A stretch of DNA of 26,043 bases from positions 1 to 26,043 of IMG/VR virus record IMGVR_UViG_3300043313_000300; one strand, given 5' to 3'. The notes under the pieces are model-generated. The model saw only the letters and a list, made by a program, of their open reading frames with translations, had not been told where the DNA came from and searched no databases. This document shows positions 12,493 to 20,400 of this stretch, in pieces. This stretch comes from a virus. Numbering within the stretch: position 1 is the stretch's first letter; each line of letters opens with the position of its first letter. Made by a program: the position numbers and the translations under genes.

Positions 12493-13629
12493 ATGCCCGC
12501 CTATCGCATCGGCAATAACACTTACGCACAGCAGACTCTTTCAGGCGCGGCTCAAGGCGGTATCGAGAACGTCGCATCCGCGAATGGCTCCGGCCAGTTC
12601 GGAGTCGTCGAGCCTTCAGTCATGCCGGAAGGCGCAGCCGCTGGGACCATGTTCCTCGGTGCGCCCGATGTAGGCGTCCCGAATGTTGATCTTGATCCGA
12701 TCCAGGTAGATCTCAGCCTCGGGACGGTGGTCGCGACCCCGACCGTCGCCCTGAGCCCGATCACTGTCACGCTCGGTCAGGGAACCGTTCTCGCGACGCC
12801 CAGCGTCGCCCTGAGCCCGATCACGGTCACGCTTGGCCTAGGTACCGTCCTTCCCGCTGCGCCTCCGCCCAGCGTCGCCCTGTCCCCGATCACGGTCACT
12901 CTCGGCCTCGGGACCGTCGTCGGGACGCCCAGTGTCGGCCTGTCCCCGATCACTGTCACTCTCGGGCTCGGCACGGTCAGCGGTCGACCCAGCGTCGGGC
13001 TGTCTCCGATCACGGTCACGCTCAGCCTCGGGACCGTCTCAGCTCGACCGACTGTCGGCCTCTCTCCGATCACGGTGACGCTCGGCCTCGGGACGGTCTC
13101 CGCTCGGCCGACTGTGGGCCTCTCTCCGCTCACTGTGACGCTCGGCCTAGCCGACCTCAGCCCGGCCATTCCCGGAGGCGGAGCGGTCGCCCTGTCCCCA
13201 ATCACGGTGACTCTCGGGCTCGGGACGGTTTCCGGTAAGCCCAGCGTCGGACTCAGCCCGATCTCGGTCGGGCTTGGCCTCGGGACGGTGTCACCACGGC
13301 CTAGTGTCGGGCTCTCCCCGGTGACACTGTCTCTTGGCCTTGGGACGGTCTCACCCCGGCCCAGCATCGGCCTGACTCCGATCACGGTCACGCTCGGCCT
13401 CGGGACCGTCCAACAGCTCACGGTCCCGGTCGCCAACGTTCAGCTCGCGCCGATCACGTTGAAGCTGGTCGTCCGCGCCCTTCACTTCCACACAGACATG
13501 TACGAGATCCTCCTCGTCCTGGACCGTGCGCCCGAGTTGGTCAGCCTCGATCGAGCGGCCTCGGCCGTTAGACTGGACGAGTCCGGGAGCATGGCTCCCC
13601 CTGATCGTCCGGTAGGTCTGCTGATATGA
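12493..13629 (+). CDS. 20-residue-repeat beta protein, candidate head fibre
   Basis: A 378-residue protein. Residues 1-64 form an N-terminal region with a Gly/Ala-rich end; residues 65-327 consist of twelve full and one degenerate copies of a unit with core 'VGLSPITVTLGLGTV' and a 5-residue Pro-containing linker ('SARPT', 'SGRPS', 'VATPT'); the final 50 residues ('HFHTDMYEILLVLDRAPELV' and after) do not repeat. Alternating Val/Leu/Thr with regular Pro and Gly predicts a stack of short beta strands, a beta-solenoid or beta-prism rod. There are no charged residues in most units. Position after the capsid genes favours a head fibre or capsid-surface rod; a tail fibre is less likely. The spacing is broken at residues 120-127 and 220-231 by insertions of 3 and about 4 residues. 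Confidence 0.75.
   Translation: MPAYRIGNNTYAQQTLSGAAQGGIENVASANGSGQFGVVEPSVMPEGAAAGTMFLGAPDVGVPNVDLDPIQVDLSLGTVVATPTVALSPITVTLGQGTVLATPSVALSPITVTLGLGTVLPAAPPPSVALSPITVTLGLGTVVGTPSVGLSPITVTLGLGTVSGRPSVGLSPITVTLSLGTVSARPTVGLSPITVTLGLGTVSARPTVGLSPLTVTLGLADLSPAIPGGGAVALSPITVTLGLGTVSGKPSVGLSPISVGLGLGTVSPRPSVGLSPVTLSLGLGTVSPRPSIGLTPITVTLGLGTVQQLTVPVANVQLAPITLKLVVRALHFHTDMYEILLVLDRAPELVSLDRAASAVRLDESGSMAPPDRPVGLLI
12685..13473 (+). repeat. about 13 tandem 60-bp coding repeats
   Basis: DNA repeats in phase with the reading frame, mostly 60 bp per unit, with one 69-bp and one 72-bp interval. The conserved core reads like 'ctgtccccgatcacggtcac' and 'ctcgggctcgggacggtc' with silent third-base changes. 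Protein is conserved better than DNA, so the repeats are kept by selection on the protein rather than being recent copies. Recombination between units could change length. Confidence 0.85.
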
Positions 13630-13946
13630 GGAAGCTGTACGTCGGCCAAAAGCCAGCGACGCCTCTCGTCCTGAATGTCTCCGACACTCAGGGTCAGCCG
13701 CTCGTCCTCTCGGAGTGGACCGCTTACCAGGTCTTGATCAAGAGCCCGACCGGGGCCATGATCAACGATGTGACGGCCAATGTCACCATCAACGGGAGCA
13801 AAGCGATCTATACGTGGGGCACGAACTCGATCTTCACTGAGCCGGGCGACTGGCATTTCCAGCTCAAGCTGGCCAAGTCCGGTCAGGTGGCCGATTATTC
13901 CTCGATCGTTACCATCGAGGTCCTTCCGAGTCTGGAGACACCGTGA
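13626..13946 (+). CDS. BppU N-terminal-like or Ig-like small protein, 106 aa
   Basis: A 106-residue beta-sandwich-type protein: 'YVGQKPATPLVLNVSDTQGQPLVL', 'AYQVLIKSPTGAMINDV', 'ITWG'-like strand 'KAIYTWGTNSIFTEPGDWHFQLKLAKSG' and 'SSIVTIEVLP'. The order of strands, starting with a Gln before a Pro-x-x-Phe/Leu strand and ending in 'G.y.f.l......YSSIVTIEV', resembles the BppU N-terminal domain found in phage baseplate proteins and in small proteins of actinophage head genes. Function is not certain: it could be a decoration protein that binds the repeat protein encoded just upstream, with which its start overlaps (ATGA). Confidence 0.6.
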   Translation: MRKLYVGQKPATPLVLNVSDTQGQPLVLSEWTAYQVLIKSPTGAMINDVTANVTINGSKAIYTWGTNSIFTEPGDWHFQLKLAKSGQVADYSSIVTIEVLPSLETP

Positions 13947-14392
13947 CCAACATCATCACCCCGACCGAGGTCGCGGACGTCGTCGGGATCTCAGTCGATG
14001 CAACCGCGATCGCTCGCGCTCAGGCCGTCATCGAGTTGATCATGGACGTGAACCTGAGCGACCCGGTCATCTTCGCGGACAACCTCCTGAGGGATCAGCG
14101 ATCGCTGAAGCGGGCCGTGATGTGGCAGACCGGATTCCTCGACGAGCACCCGGAGGCTCTTACTCGTGCCCCTGACGTCGCCTCCGCGAGGTCGAACGAT
14201 AACGCGGTGATCTTCCGCGAGGGCGTCGAGTCGGGCTACCTGAGCCCGCTGGCGGCCAAGGCACTCTCGCGTCTGAGCTGGTATGGCCGGACCGGAGGGA
14301 CCTCGATCCCGACCCCGGTCGACATGTACGCGGCGAATCTGGCTCAGGACACCGTTAACGACGAGGGCTTCCCTCCGTGGAGCCCGCTATGA
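13943..14392 (+). CDS. head-to-tail connector (adaptor)
   Basis: A 149-residue, mainly helical protein in the connector slot. It opens with 'IITPTEVADVVGISVDATAIARAQAVIEL', close to the start of gp6/gp15-type adaptors ('t...v....g......i..A...v'), has 'LKRAVMWQTGFLDEHPEAL' in the middle, and ends with a 'LSPLAAKALSRLSW' helix and an extended tail. Such proteins form a dodecameric ring under the portal. GTG start at 13943 with GGAG upstream at 6 bases. It overlaps the next gene by ATGA, as expected for adaptor-stopper pairs. Confidence 0.75.
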   Translation: MTNIITPTEVADVVGISVDATAIARAQAVIELIMDVNLSDPVIFADNLLRDQRSLKRAVMWQTGFLDEHPEALTRAPDVASARSNDNAVIFREGVESGYLSPLAAKALSRLSWYGRTGGTSIPTPVDMYAANLAQDTVNDEGFPPWSPL

Positions 14393-14763
14393 TCACTCTC
14401 GCCACAACCAAGATCACCATTAGGCGAAGCGATCAAATCGATGTCTCGGACACTGACCCTTGGGAACGCTCGACTGAAGCGGCTCCTCTGGACCCTCCTC
14501 TCATCCTCGCGACCGGCGTCCGCGCTGCGCTCAACGTCACGCCGTTCTTCCGCTCGGCGCGATCGGAAGCACCCGGTGACACCGAGACGGTCGAAGCCCT
14601 CCTCGCGTGCGACCCGACCGATCTGAGTTTCCACGACCTGGTCGAGGACGAGACGACCGGCCAGGAGTGGGATGTCGTCTGGGTCTTTCACCAGGCTGGC
14701 ATCGAGGGAACCGGGCACACTCAGGCTAAGCTGAGGGCTGTCACTGGACTAGCGAACGTATAA
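14389..14763 (+). CDS. head-to-tail stopper-like protein
   Basis: A 124-residue beta-rich protein following the adaptor. 'LATTKITIRRSDQIDVSD' then 'VRAALNVTPFFRSARSEAPGDTETVEALLACDP' and 'LVEDETTGQEWDVVWVFHQAG' and a final 'RAVTGLANV' are consistent with the SPP1 gp16/HK97 gp7-like stoppers, small beta barrels that close the portal channel. ATG 14389 lies in an ATGA overlap with the connector. The assignment is by gene order and general character. Confidence 0.65.
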   Translation: MITLATTKITIRRSDQIDVSDTDPWERSTEAAPLDPPLILATGVRAALNVTPFFRSARSEAPGDTETVEALLACDPTDLSFHDLVEDETTGQEWDVVWVFHQAGIEGTGHTQAKLRAVTGLANV

Positions 14764-14774
14764 GGGAGACGATC

Positions 14775-15104
14775 ATGGCAGCGGTACCGACTAAGACAAT
14801 CTGGGTCACCTTGCCCACTCCGTACGAGCCCGAGCCCGATGAGCTTCGGGAGAAGTACGGCATCGATCGGGACCTGGTCGTCGGCCTGATCTTCGGGCCC
14901 GGCCGCTGGATCAGCAAGCCACAGTACAAGCGGGCTAAGGACGGCTCCTTCGTCTATGACGACGAGGGAAAAGCGATCCCCGAGGTCGAGGGCGTGGGCG
15001 AGTTTCAGTTCGGGTTCCAGGTCATCGGTCGCCCCGACCGAGTGGCTCAAGCGGCCGCGAATGCGCTCGGGCCGTATATTGATACCGACGACATTCAGTT
15101 CTGA
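14775..15104 (+). CDS. hypothetical protein, 109 aa
   Basis: A 109-residue unrecognised protein between neck genes, with its own good ribosome site (AAGGGAGAC, 14763 region) 11 bases after the stopper stop. It has 'KTIWVTLPTPYEPEPDELREKYGIDRDLVVGLIFG', a Lys-rich middle and the C-terminal helix 'RPDRVAQAAANALGPYID'. It resembles small tail-completion or baseplate-like accessory proteins seen in this place in actinophages, but I cannot name a family. There is no membrane segment. Confidence 0.65.
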   Translation: MAAVPTKTIWVTLPTPYEPEPDELREKYGIDRDLVVGLIFGPGRWISKPQYKRAKDGSFVYDDEGKAIPEVEGVGEFQFGFQVIGRPDRVAQAAANALGPYIDTDDIQF

Positions 15105-15114
15105 GAGGACCTCC

Positions 15115-15306
15115 ATGACTGCCAAGACGATCTTCGTCGAGCACCCGGATTCGCACGCTCCGACCGCGAAGCAACTCAAGGACGCGGGCGTCGACCCGGA
15201 CGAGGCGACCAGCTACGTCAACGAGTCCGGCGTGGGCACGACCTACACCTTCGAGGACTCCAAGAAAGCCGCGCCCAGTGGCTCGGGTCAAACTCAACCG
15301 GCTTAA
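15115..15306 (+). CDS. hypothetical protein, 63 aa
   Basis: A 63-residue soluble protein: 'KTIFVEHPDSHAPTAKQLKDAGVDPDEATSYVNESGVGTTYTFEDSKK', then a Ser/Gly/Pro tail. It looks like a small alpha/beta protein with a flexible end. GAGAGGA precedes ATG 15115. Its end overlaps the next gene by 29 bases in a different frame. It shares 'AKTIFV...P' wording with the previous gene's 'TKTIWVTLP', so the two could be related by old duplication, but the similarity is too short to be sure. Confidence 0.6.
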   Translation: MTAKTIFVEHPDSHAPTAKQLKDAGVDPDEATSYVNESGVGTTYTFEDSKKAAPSGSGQTQPA

Positions 15307-15610
15307 CATCGCCCGGCTGGGTAAATCCGGCCCGGTCACTCGGGCCCTCGCACGCGGCGCGGAGGCTGGCGCACGAGGAGCTAATGCCCGTGCGCCTCGC
15401 GGTGAGCACGACCCGAACCGTGACTACGGCGCAAAGCCTCACCTGGACGAGTCCTACTACTCCGAGACCGAGCCCGGCCGCGCGGCCTTCGGTTCCAACG
15501 TCGAGCACGCGACGTATGTCGAGCTAGGGACCAGGTACATGGACGCCCAGCCGCACTTGCGACCCGCGATCGACGACGCGATCCGAGCCATCGAGGAGAC
15601 CCGGCCATGA
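15278..15610 (+). CDS. HK97 gp10-like tail completion protein
   Basis: A 110-residue protein of the HK97 gp10-like family, which sits at the junction of head and tail. The signature is 'HATYVELGTRYMDAQPHLRPAIDDA', matching the family's 'YapyvE.GT..m.aqPFlrPA'. The N-terminal half is basic and Ala-rich ('RALARGAEAGARGANARAP'), as in homologues. The start is a GTG at 15278 within the previous gene; the ribosome site is poor, so coupling is likely. Its stop overlaps the next tiny gene (ATGA). Confidence 0.85.
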   Translation: MARVKLNRLNIARLGKSGPVTRALARGAEAGARGANARAPRGEHDPNRDYGAKPHLDESYYSETEPGRAAFGSNVEHATYVELGTRYMDAQPHLRPAIDDAIRAIEETRP

Positions 15611-15696
15611 TCAAGAAATCTTGGGTGCCCCGGCTCGTGCTCGTCGTCCTGGCAGGCATCGTTGCCGGGCTCGTGTTGGCGATGGTGATGTCGTGA
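15607..15696 (+). CDS. 29-aa membrane peptide inside tail module
   Basis: A 29-residue peptide with a basic start ('MIKKSWVPR') and one hydrophobic helix ('LVLVVLAGIVAGLVLAMVM'), giving a single-pass, N-in topology. It overlaps both neighbours by ATGA and GTGA, so it is flush with the operon. Nothing in the neck or tail pathway requires such a protein; it might be a small lysis or exclusion peptide or a signal-anchor-like remnant. Codon use is normal for the phage. Confidence 0.6.
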   Translation: MIKKSWVPRLVLVVLAGIVAGLVLAMVMS

Positions 15697-16103
15697 CAAT
15701 CGAGATGGTCGACTGGGAGTGGTCGTTCCGCGAGTGGCTCCGGGCTACCTTCCCCGAGGACAAGGTCTGGTTCGATCCTCCGCGAGGGACGCCGTCCGTC
15801 CCCATGATCACGATCACGGGCCAGATCGGCGGCCGCCCCCATGATTACCTCCCGATCGACAATCCGCGTACGTCCCTCACCGTGTGGGGTCCTCCTGGAG
15901 GCGACGGGCGCAAGGCAGCGGTCGATCTGAAGAACGACCTCGTCGAGGCCCTCATGGAGCTGAACAACGAGTTGCTTGACGACGACGCATTCGCCTTCGG
16001 GGCACGGGTCGACTCGATTCTCTGGGCCCCCGAGCGGTCAGATCCCAATAACGTGATCCCGCGCTATATAGTTGACCTGACGCTGAGCGTTCGAGCGTCG
16101 TAA
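15693..16103 (+). CDS. tail terminator-like protein
   Basis: A 136-residue protein of alpha/beta character following the gp10-like protein, the position of the tail terminator (lambda gpU, SPP1 gp17). Recognisable pieces are the N-terminal helix 'EWSFREWLRATFPE', 'PMITITGQIGG', a strand-helix 'TSLTVWGPPGGDGRKAAVDLKNDLVEALM' in which the small helix after the Gly loop is typical, and the final strand 'NVIPRYIVDLTLSVRA'. It caps the finished tail tube and joins it to the head. GTG 15693 shares GTGA with the previous stop. Confidence rests on order and fold pattern. Confidence 0.75.
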   Translation: MTIEMVDWEWSFREWLRATFPEDKVWFDPPRGTPSVPMITITGQIGGRPHDYLPIDNPRTSLTVWGPPGGDGRKAAVDLKNDLVEALMELNNELLDDDAFAFGARVDSILWAPERSDPNNVIPRYIVDLTLSVRAS

Positions 16104-16117
16104 AAGGGAGAGCCGGT

Positions 16118-16162
16118 CGCTCCAGTGGGAGTGATCATCACCACGTTGGGCTATCGAGCCCA
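16118..16162 (+). other. two adjacent RNA hairpins before the major tail gene
   Basis: CGCTCC-AGTG-GGAGTG (16118-16133, one G-U) and TGGGCT-ATCG-AGCCCA (16147-16162) are two 6-bp stem-loops with 4-base loops in the 73-base gap between the tail terminator and tail tube genes. AAGGGAG at 16104-16110 lies just before them. They may separate expression levels of the neck and tail tube genes. Confidence 0.4.
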
Positions 16163-16176
16163 GATTGGGGCCTCCC

Positions 16177-16716
16177 ATGGCTGACCGGACTAAGATCCGG
16201 ATCGGACCCGGCCGTTTGCTTGCCGCACCCGTTCTCACCGCTGAGCCCGCTGACCTGACTGCCGCGTTCAATGTGGCCTTCCTGGATCTCGGGTACACCG
16301 AAGAGGGCTCGGTCTTCACGATCTCCCCGGAGTTCGAGGACGTCGAGGTCGCTGAGGAAATCGACCCGATCGACATCCTCCCCACTGGCCGCGCCATGAC
16401 GGTCGAGTTCGCCCTTGCTGAGCTGACTGCGATCAACATGCAGTACGTCCTCAACGGCGGCACGATCACAACCGGCACCGGCTTGAAGACCTTCGAGCCT
16501 GCCCTCGCGTCCGCTGCGCCCACCTATCTGGCCCTTGCGTGGGAGGACACTCTCGCGGCCCACAAGGAGCGGTACGTATGGCGTCGGTGCATCCAGACCG
16601 GGGACATCGAGATCTCACGTCGGAAGGCTCCGGACAAAGCTACGCTGAACGCGAGCTTCCGCGTGGCCCTGCCAGCGTCGGGACCTCCGTTCAAGTACAT
16701 CGTCTCGGATACATAA
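16177..16716 (+). CDS. major tail protein
   Basis: A 179-residue tail tube subunit. It follows the gpV/SPP1 gp17.1-like layout: N-terminal strands ('TKIRIGPGRLLAAPV'), 'FLDLGYTEEGSVFTISPEFEDVEVAEEIDPIDILPTGRAMTVEFALAEL', in which the 'G.t.eG.....e.....v.a.......G...v.f.l.e' pattern is strongly typical of tube proteins, then 'RYVWRRCIQTGDIEISRRK'. The subunit forms stacked hexamers. ATG 16177 has GGGG at 6 bases; a TTG four codons earlier is possible but poorer. The two hairpins upstream and the next ribosome site isolate it in its own transcript segment. Confidence 0.85.
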   Translation: MADRTKIRIGPGRLLAAPVLTAEPADLTAAFNVAFLDLGYTEEGSVFTISPEFEDVEVAEEIDPIDILPTGRAMTVEFALAELTAINMQYVLNGGTITTGTGLKTFEPALASAAPTYLALAWEDTLAAHKERYVWRRCIQTGDIEISRRKAPDKATLNASFRVALPASGPPFKYIVSDT

Positions 16717-16742
16717 GCCGAGACTGAAAAGGGAGAGATGCA

Positions 16743-17246
16743 ATGAACGAGCAAAGCCAAGAATTGGTCCCGTGCCTAGAGATCACGATCAATGGGGCAA
16801 CGGGGAAGTTTCGAGCCTTCAGGCGGGCCAATCAGTGGGCGTTGATGCAGTCAGCGGCCGCCGACAAGTCCGGGAAGTACGCCGATGCTCTGGCGGCCAA
16901 CTACACGGTCGCCATGACATCGGTCCTCCCCGAAGACCGCGAAGCCTTCAGCCAGTTCATGATGGAGAACAGCTCAGACGGGGACTACACCGAGGAACTC
17001 TTCGAGGGCCTCGGCCGTCTCTGGGCGGGCGAGACGATGCTCCCTTTGGAGCGCGAGTCGACCGATGGGTCGGCCTCTACGTCTCAAACCAATTCCACGT
17101 CGACGCCGAACTCCTCCGAGTTGGAATCCGATGTCTCGGAGTCAATCCCGACCCTTCCGCAGTGGACACAGGAACAACTGACGGAGCAATTGGATCGGAT
17201 GACGGCCGAGCGACCGGCTGGAGTCTCTACCCCGGACTATCGCTGA
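16743..17246 (+). CDS. tail assembly chaperone, short form (gpG-like)
   Basis: A 167-residue protein between the tube and tape measure genes, the usual place for gpG. Residues 10-100 are the folded part ('CLEITINGATGKFRAFRRANQWALMQSAAA', 'SVLPEDREAFSQFMM', 'LFEGLGRLWAGET'); residues 105-140 are Ser/Thr-rich and probably disordered. AAAGGGAGAG precedes ATG 16743 with a suitable spacer. A canonical slippery sequence inside the gene produces a longer form. It coats the tape measure protein during tail assembly and is not kept in the virion in better-studied phages. Confidence 0.85.
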   Translation: MNEQSQELVPCLEITINGATGKFRAFRRANQWALMQSAAADKSGKYADALAANYTVAMTSVLPEDREAFSQFMMENSSDGDYTEELFEGLGRLWAGETMLPLERESTDGSASTSQTNSTSTPNSSELESDVSESIPTLPQWTQEQLTEQLDRMTAERPAGVSTPDYR

Positions 17247-17413
17247 GAGAACTGTTCGCGTTCACGTACGCGATCGTCGCTCAAGGCAAGGACGAGAACG
17301 ATCTCTTCCGGCTGGATCACTGGCTCGGGATCGGCCCCGACCCAAGCGCGCAAGAGAAAAGGGAGCGGATAATGCTCCTCTCTGGTCTCGGGGAGGTCGT
17401 AAGAGTCAAGTGA
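16743..17413 (+). CDS. tail assembly chaperone, frameshifted long form (gpGT-like)
   Basis: After the TTG at 17046-17048 a -1 slip would carry ribosomes into the frame that ends at TGA 17411-17413, giving a protein of about 223 residues. The T-specific part from 17048 reads 'GARVDRWVGLYVSNQ...' and, after the short form's stop, 'GLSLRELFAFTYAIVAQGKD' and 'DLFRLDHWLGIGPDPSAQEK', the helical region that typically follows in T. No separate start codon or ribosome site serves the second frame. The stretch 17049-17246 would be read in both frames; G's frame has about 71% GC at third positions and T's about 57% there. Confidence 0.7.
17042..17048 (+). promoter_or_regulatory. -1 ribosomal slippery heptamer CCCTTTG
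   Basis: In the G frame the codons are ..CTC CCT TTG.., so the heptamer is C CCT TTG, an exact X XXY YYZ site. Slipping lets CCT and TTG decode as CCC and TTT. It is the only canonical -1 site I found in the overlap of the two frames. I cannot judge a downstream stimulatory structure. Confidence 0.65.
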
Positions 17414-17426
17414 GGAGGTGACCGCG

Positions 17427-20400
17427 ATGGCGTTCGGATCGCTCGCTGAGCTGTACGTCGAAGTCAAGCCGGACACTTCCAAGTTCGGGCCTCGGCTCGT
17501 CCGCGATCTTGAGCGGAAGTATCGGCGTGGGATCTCGATCCCGGTTCGCCCCGATACTCGTCGATTCGCTGCTGAGGTCTCACGCACTGCCACGCACGCG
17601 GGCAAGGCGGCCGGTCGGTCCTATAACACGGCCTTCAACAAGACGGCCTCGAAGTACTCCTCCGGCATCAATCGCGGCCTGTCGGGCGTGGCCGGGATCG
17701 CTGGCCGGATCTTCACCACGGCGGCCAAGGCGGCCGCGATCGGCGTCGTGGCTGCCACTGCGGCGGTCGGGGTCGGCCTAGCCAAGGCAACCAACAAGGC
17801 GGGCGCATTCGACAAGACGATGCGCCTCGCTGGCACGACCATGAAGGCCACCTCGGGCCAGATGAAGGGCCTCACCGATCTCGCGATCGAGATGGGCGCG
17901 AAGACCTCGTTCTCGGCCCAGGGTGCCGCTGACGCGATGATGGCCTTGGCCAAGGGCGGCATGAAGCCAGCCCAGATCCAGGCTGGCGCACTGAAACAGA
18001 CGCTTACCCTTGCGTCGGCTGGCGGACTTGAGCTCGGAAACGCGGCCGACTACATGGTGCGCGGCCTCGGGGCCTTCCACCTGAAGGCCAAGCAAGCCAG
18101 CCGGGTCGCCTCCGCGCTCGCAGGGGCCGCCAACGCCTCGACGGGGACCGTCGAGAACATGGGCCTAGCCCTCCAGCAGGTAGCTGCCACAGCGGCCTCC
18201 AGCGGCCAGAGCATCGAAGAGACAACGGCGGCCCTGGCGGCCTTTGATAACGCTGGCATCCGAGGCTCCGACGCGGGGACCTCGCTCAAGACCATGCTCG
18301 CTCGCCTGGTCCCGATGACCGAGAAGGCAAAGGGCAAGTTCAAAGAGCTGGGCTTGATCACCGAGGACGGCGCGAACCAGTTCTTCAAGGCTAACGGCGA
18401 GATGAAGTCGATCACCCAGATCGCAGGCATCCTCGACAAGGCCCTCGGCGGGCTGAGCACCCAGCAACGTATCTCGGCCATGAACACGCTCTTCGGGAGC
18501 GATGCAACACGGGCCGCGACGATCCTCATGAACGAGGGCTCGGACGGACTCGCCAAGTATGTGAAGGCCACCTCTGATCGCGCGGCCGCCGAGAAGTTGG
18601 CCAAGACCGCGACCGAGGGCTACGCAGGCGCACTGGAGCGGATCAAGGGCTCGATCGAGACCGTTCAGATCATCGGGGGTAAGGAGTTCCTCCCTGGCAT
18701 CACAGACGCGCTCAACGGCGTCTCGAAGTGGCTGGAGAAGAACCAGGGAGCGATCAAGACCGTCTTCTCAGTGGCCGCTGGCGCGCTGGAGGCCTTCGGT
18801 GAGACCGCTGAGGTCGTCCTCGGCGGGTTCCTCTCGGATCTGTCCGGCGGCAAGGACTTCAAATCCTTCGCTGACAACCTCGCCCAGAATCAGGTCGAGA
18901 TCGCGACGTGGGGCGTCAACGCGATTGACACCTTCATCGCAGTCGGTCAGGGCGTAGTCGGCTGGGTCACCCCGTTCCTGGACAGCCTCGCGTCTGCCAA
19001 CATCGGCGCGGCCCTGTTCATGGAGACCACGATCGGGTTGATGGAGAACCTGAAGGTCATCGCGGAGTACACGGGCAACTTCATCGGCGCGAACATGCTC
19101 GGCAACGCTATCGAGCAAAGCAAGGGGCAGGCGAAGGCGTTCCGGGACAGCGCAGCGAGCACTAACGAGCTTGCGACCTCGCTCAAGACCGGTCTAACCC
19201 CGGCCCTGGAGAAGGCACGTAACCGCGCGGCCGCGATGCGCGACACAGCGATCGCCAAGGCCGAGACCCGTGAGGCGACGTACGCGCTTTCGCGGGCGAT
19301 CGACAAGGTCGGCAAGTCCGGCGACGTCGCCAAGAACAAGCTCCTGAATTACAACATCGCCTCAGGCGAGGGCACCAAGGCTCAGCGCGCCTTCGGGAGT
19401 CGCGTCCTCGCTGTCCGTGGCCGGATGATCGACCAAGCTCTGGCCGGGATCAAGGCGGGTGACTCTCAGAAGGAACTGACCAAGCGGTGGCAAGACGGCA
19501 AGGACGCGCTCTATCGCGAGTTCCGTCAGATGGGCTTCTCCAAGAAGCGCGCCCAGGAGCTGACCGACAAGTACGGCAAGATCCCCGGCAAGAGCGAGAC
19601 CAAGATCACCCAGCCGGGCATGTCGAAGGCCCGTCAGGACACTAAGGATCTCGACAACAAGATCAACGGCCTGAACAACCGGACCGTCAAGATCATGGTC
19701 GCCCTCGGGAAGCAAGGCTTTTCCCGGCAAGGCCTCCAGGAGACTGTCGACCGGCGTGTCCGTCACGGAGGCCGCCTCGCGGGCGGAGGCCGTCTCGACG
19801 GTCCAGGCACGGGTACGTCCGACTCGATCCTCGGGGTCGAAGCCGGAACCCACGAGGCCATCGCCCGAGTCAGCAAGGGCGAGTGGGTCGTCAACGCGAA
19901 GTCGTCGGAGAAGTACGACGAACTCCTCAGCGATATCAACGCTGACGCCCTCGCGGGCGGCGGGAAGATCCGGCAGAACGTCAAGGTCAACACGTCGCAC
20001 CCGGCGCGGGCCATGGGGGCGATTCCTGGTCAGGTCGACTCCGTGGCCGACGCTATGGCGACCCGGACCTGGAAGGCTTACCAGAAGGTCATCGAGAAGA
20101 TGGGCGGGGGCATCGGCCACGGCTCCAAGAAGCATGTCCGCTGGCACGGTGGCACCTTCACCGAGCGGTACGCGAACACGCTCAAGGCCGCTCAGAAGGC
20201 TGACGGCAAGTATCTGCCAGTGATTCAGGGCGGCTTCCGGCCGCGCACGAGCTTCTCCGGCTCCAGCCACGCGGGCGACGCGATCGACACTCAGTGGAAC
20301 TCCAGCCGCCTGTCTGCCATGAACCGGAAGGGGTCCTACGCCTGGCACCGGACGCCCTCTCAGGGGCCGTGGGGACACCACATCCACGCCATTCCGAAGA

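Noticed and set aside
12777-13436. 219-codon - strand frame with regular Pro/Thr/Val repeats
   Set aside because: It is the antisense of the 20-residue repeats and mirrors their 60-bp period; nothing supports its own translation.
12685-13473. CRISPR-like regular repeat array
   Set aside because: Period is 60 bp without separate spacers, units diverge at silent positions, and the whole array is in frame within one gene.
17418-17420. GTG as start of the tape measure gene
   Set aside because: It overlaps the AGGAGG ribosome site itself; ATG 17427 has the right spacing.
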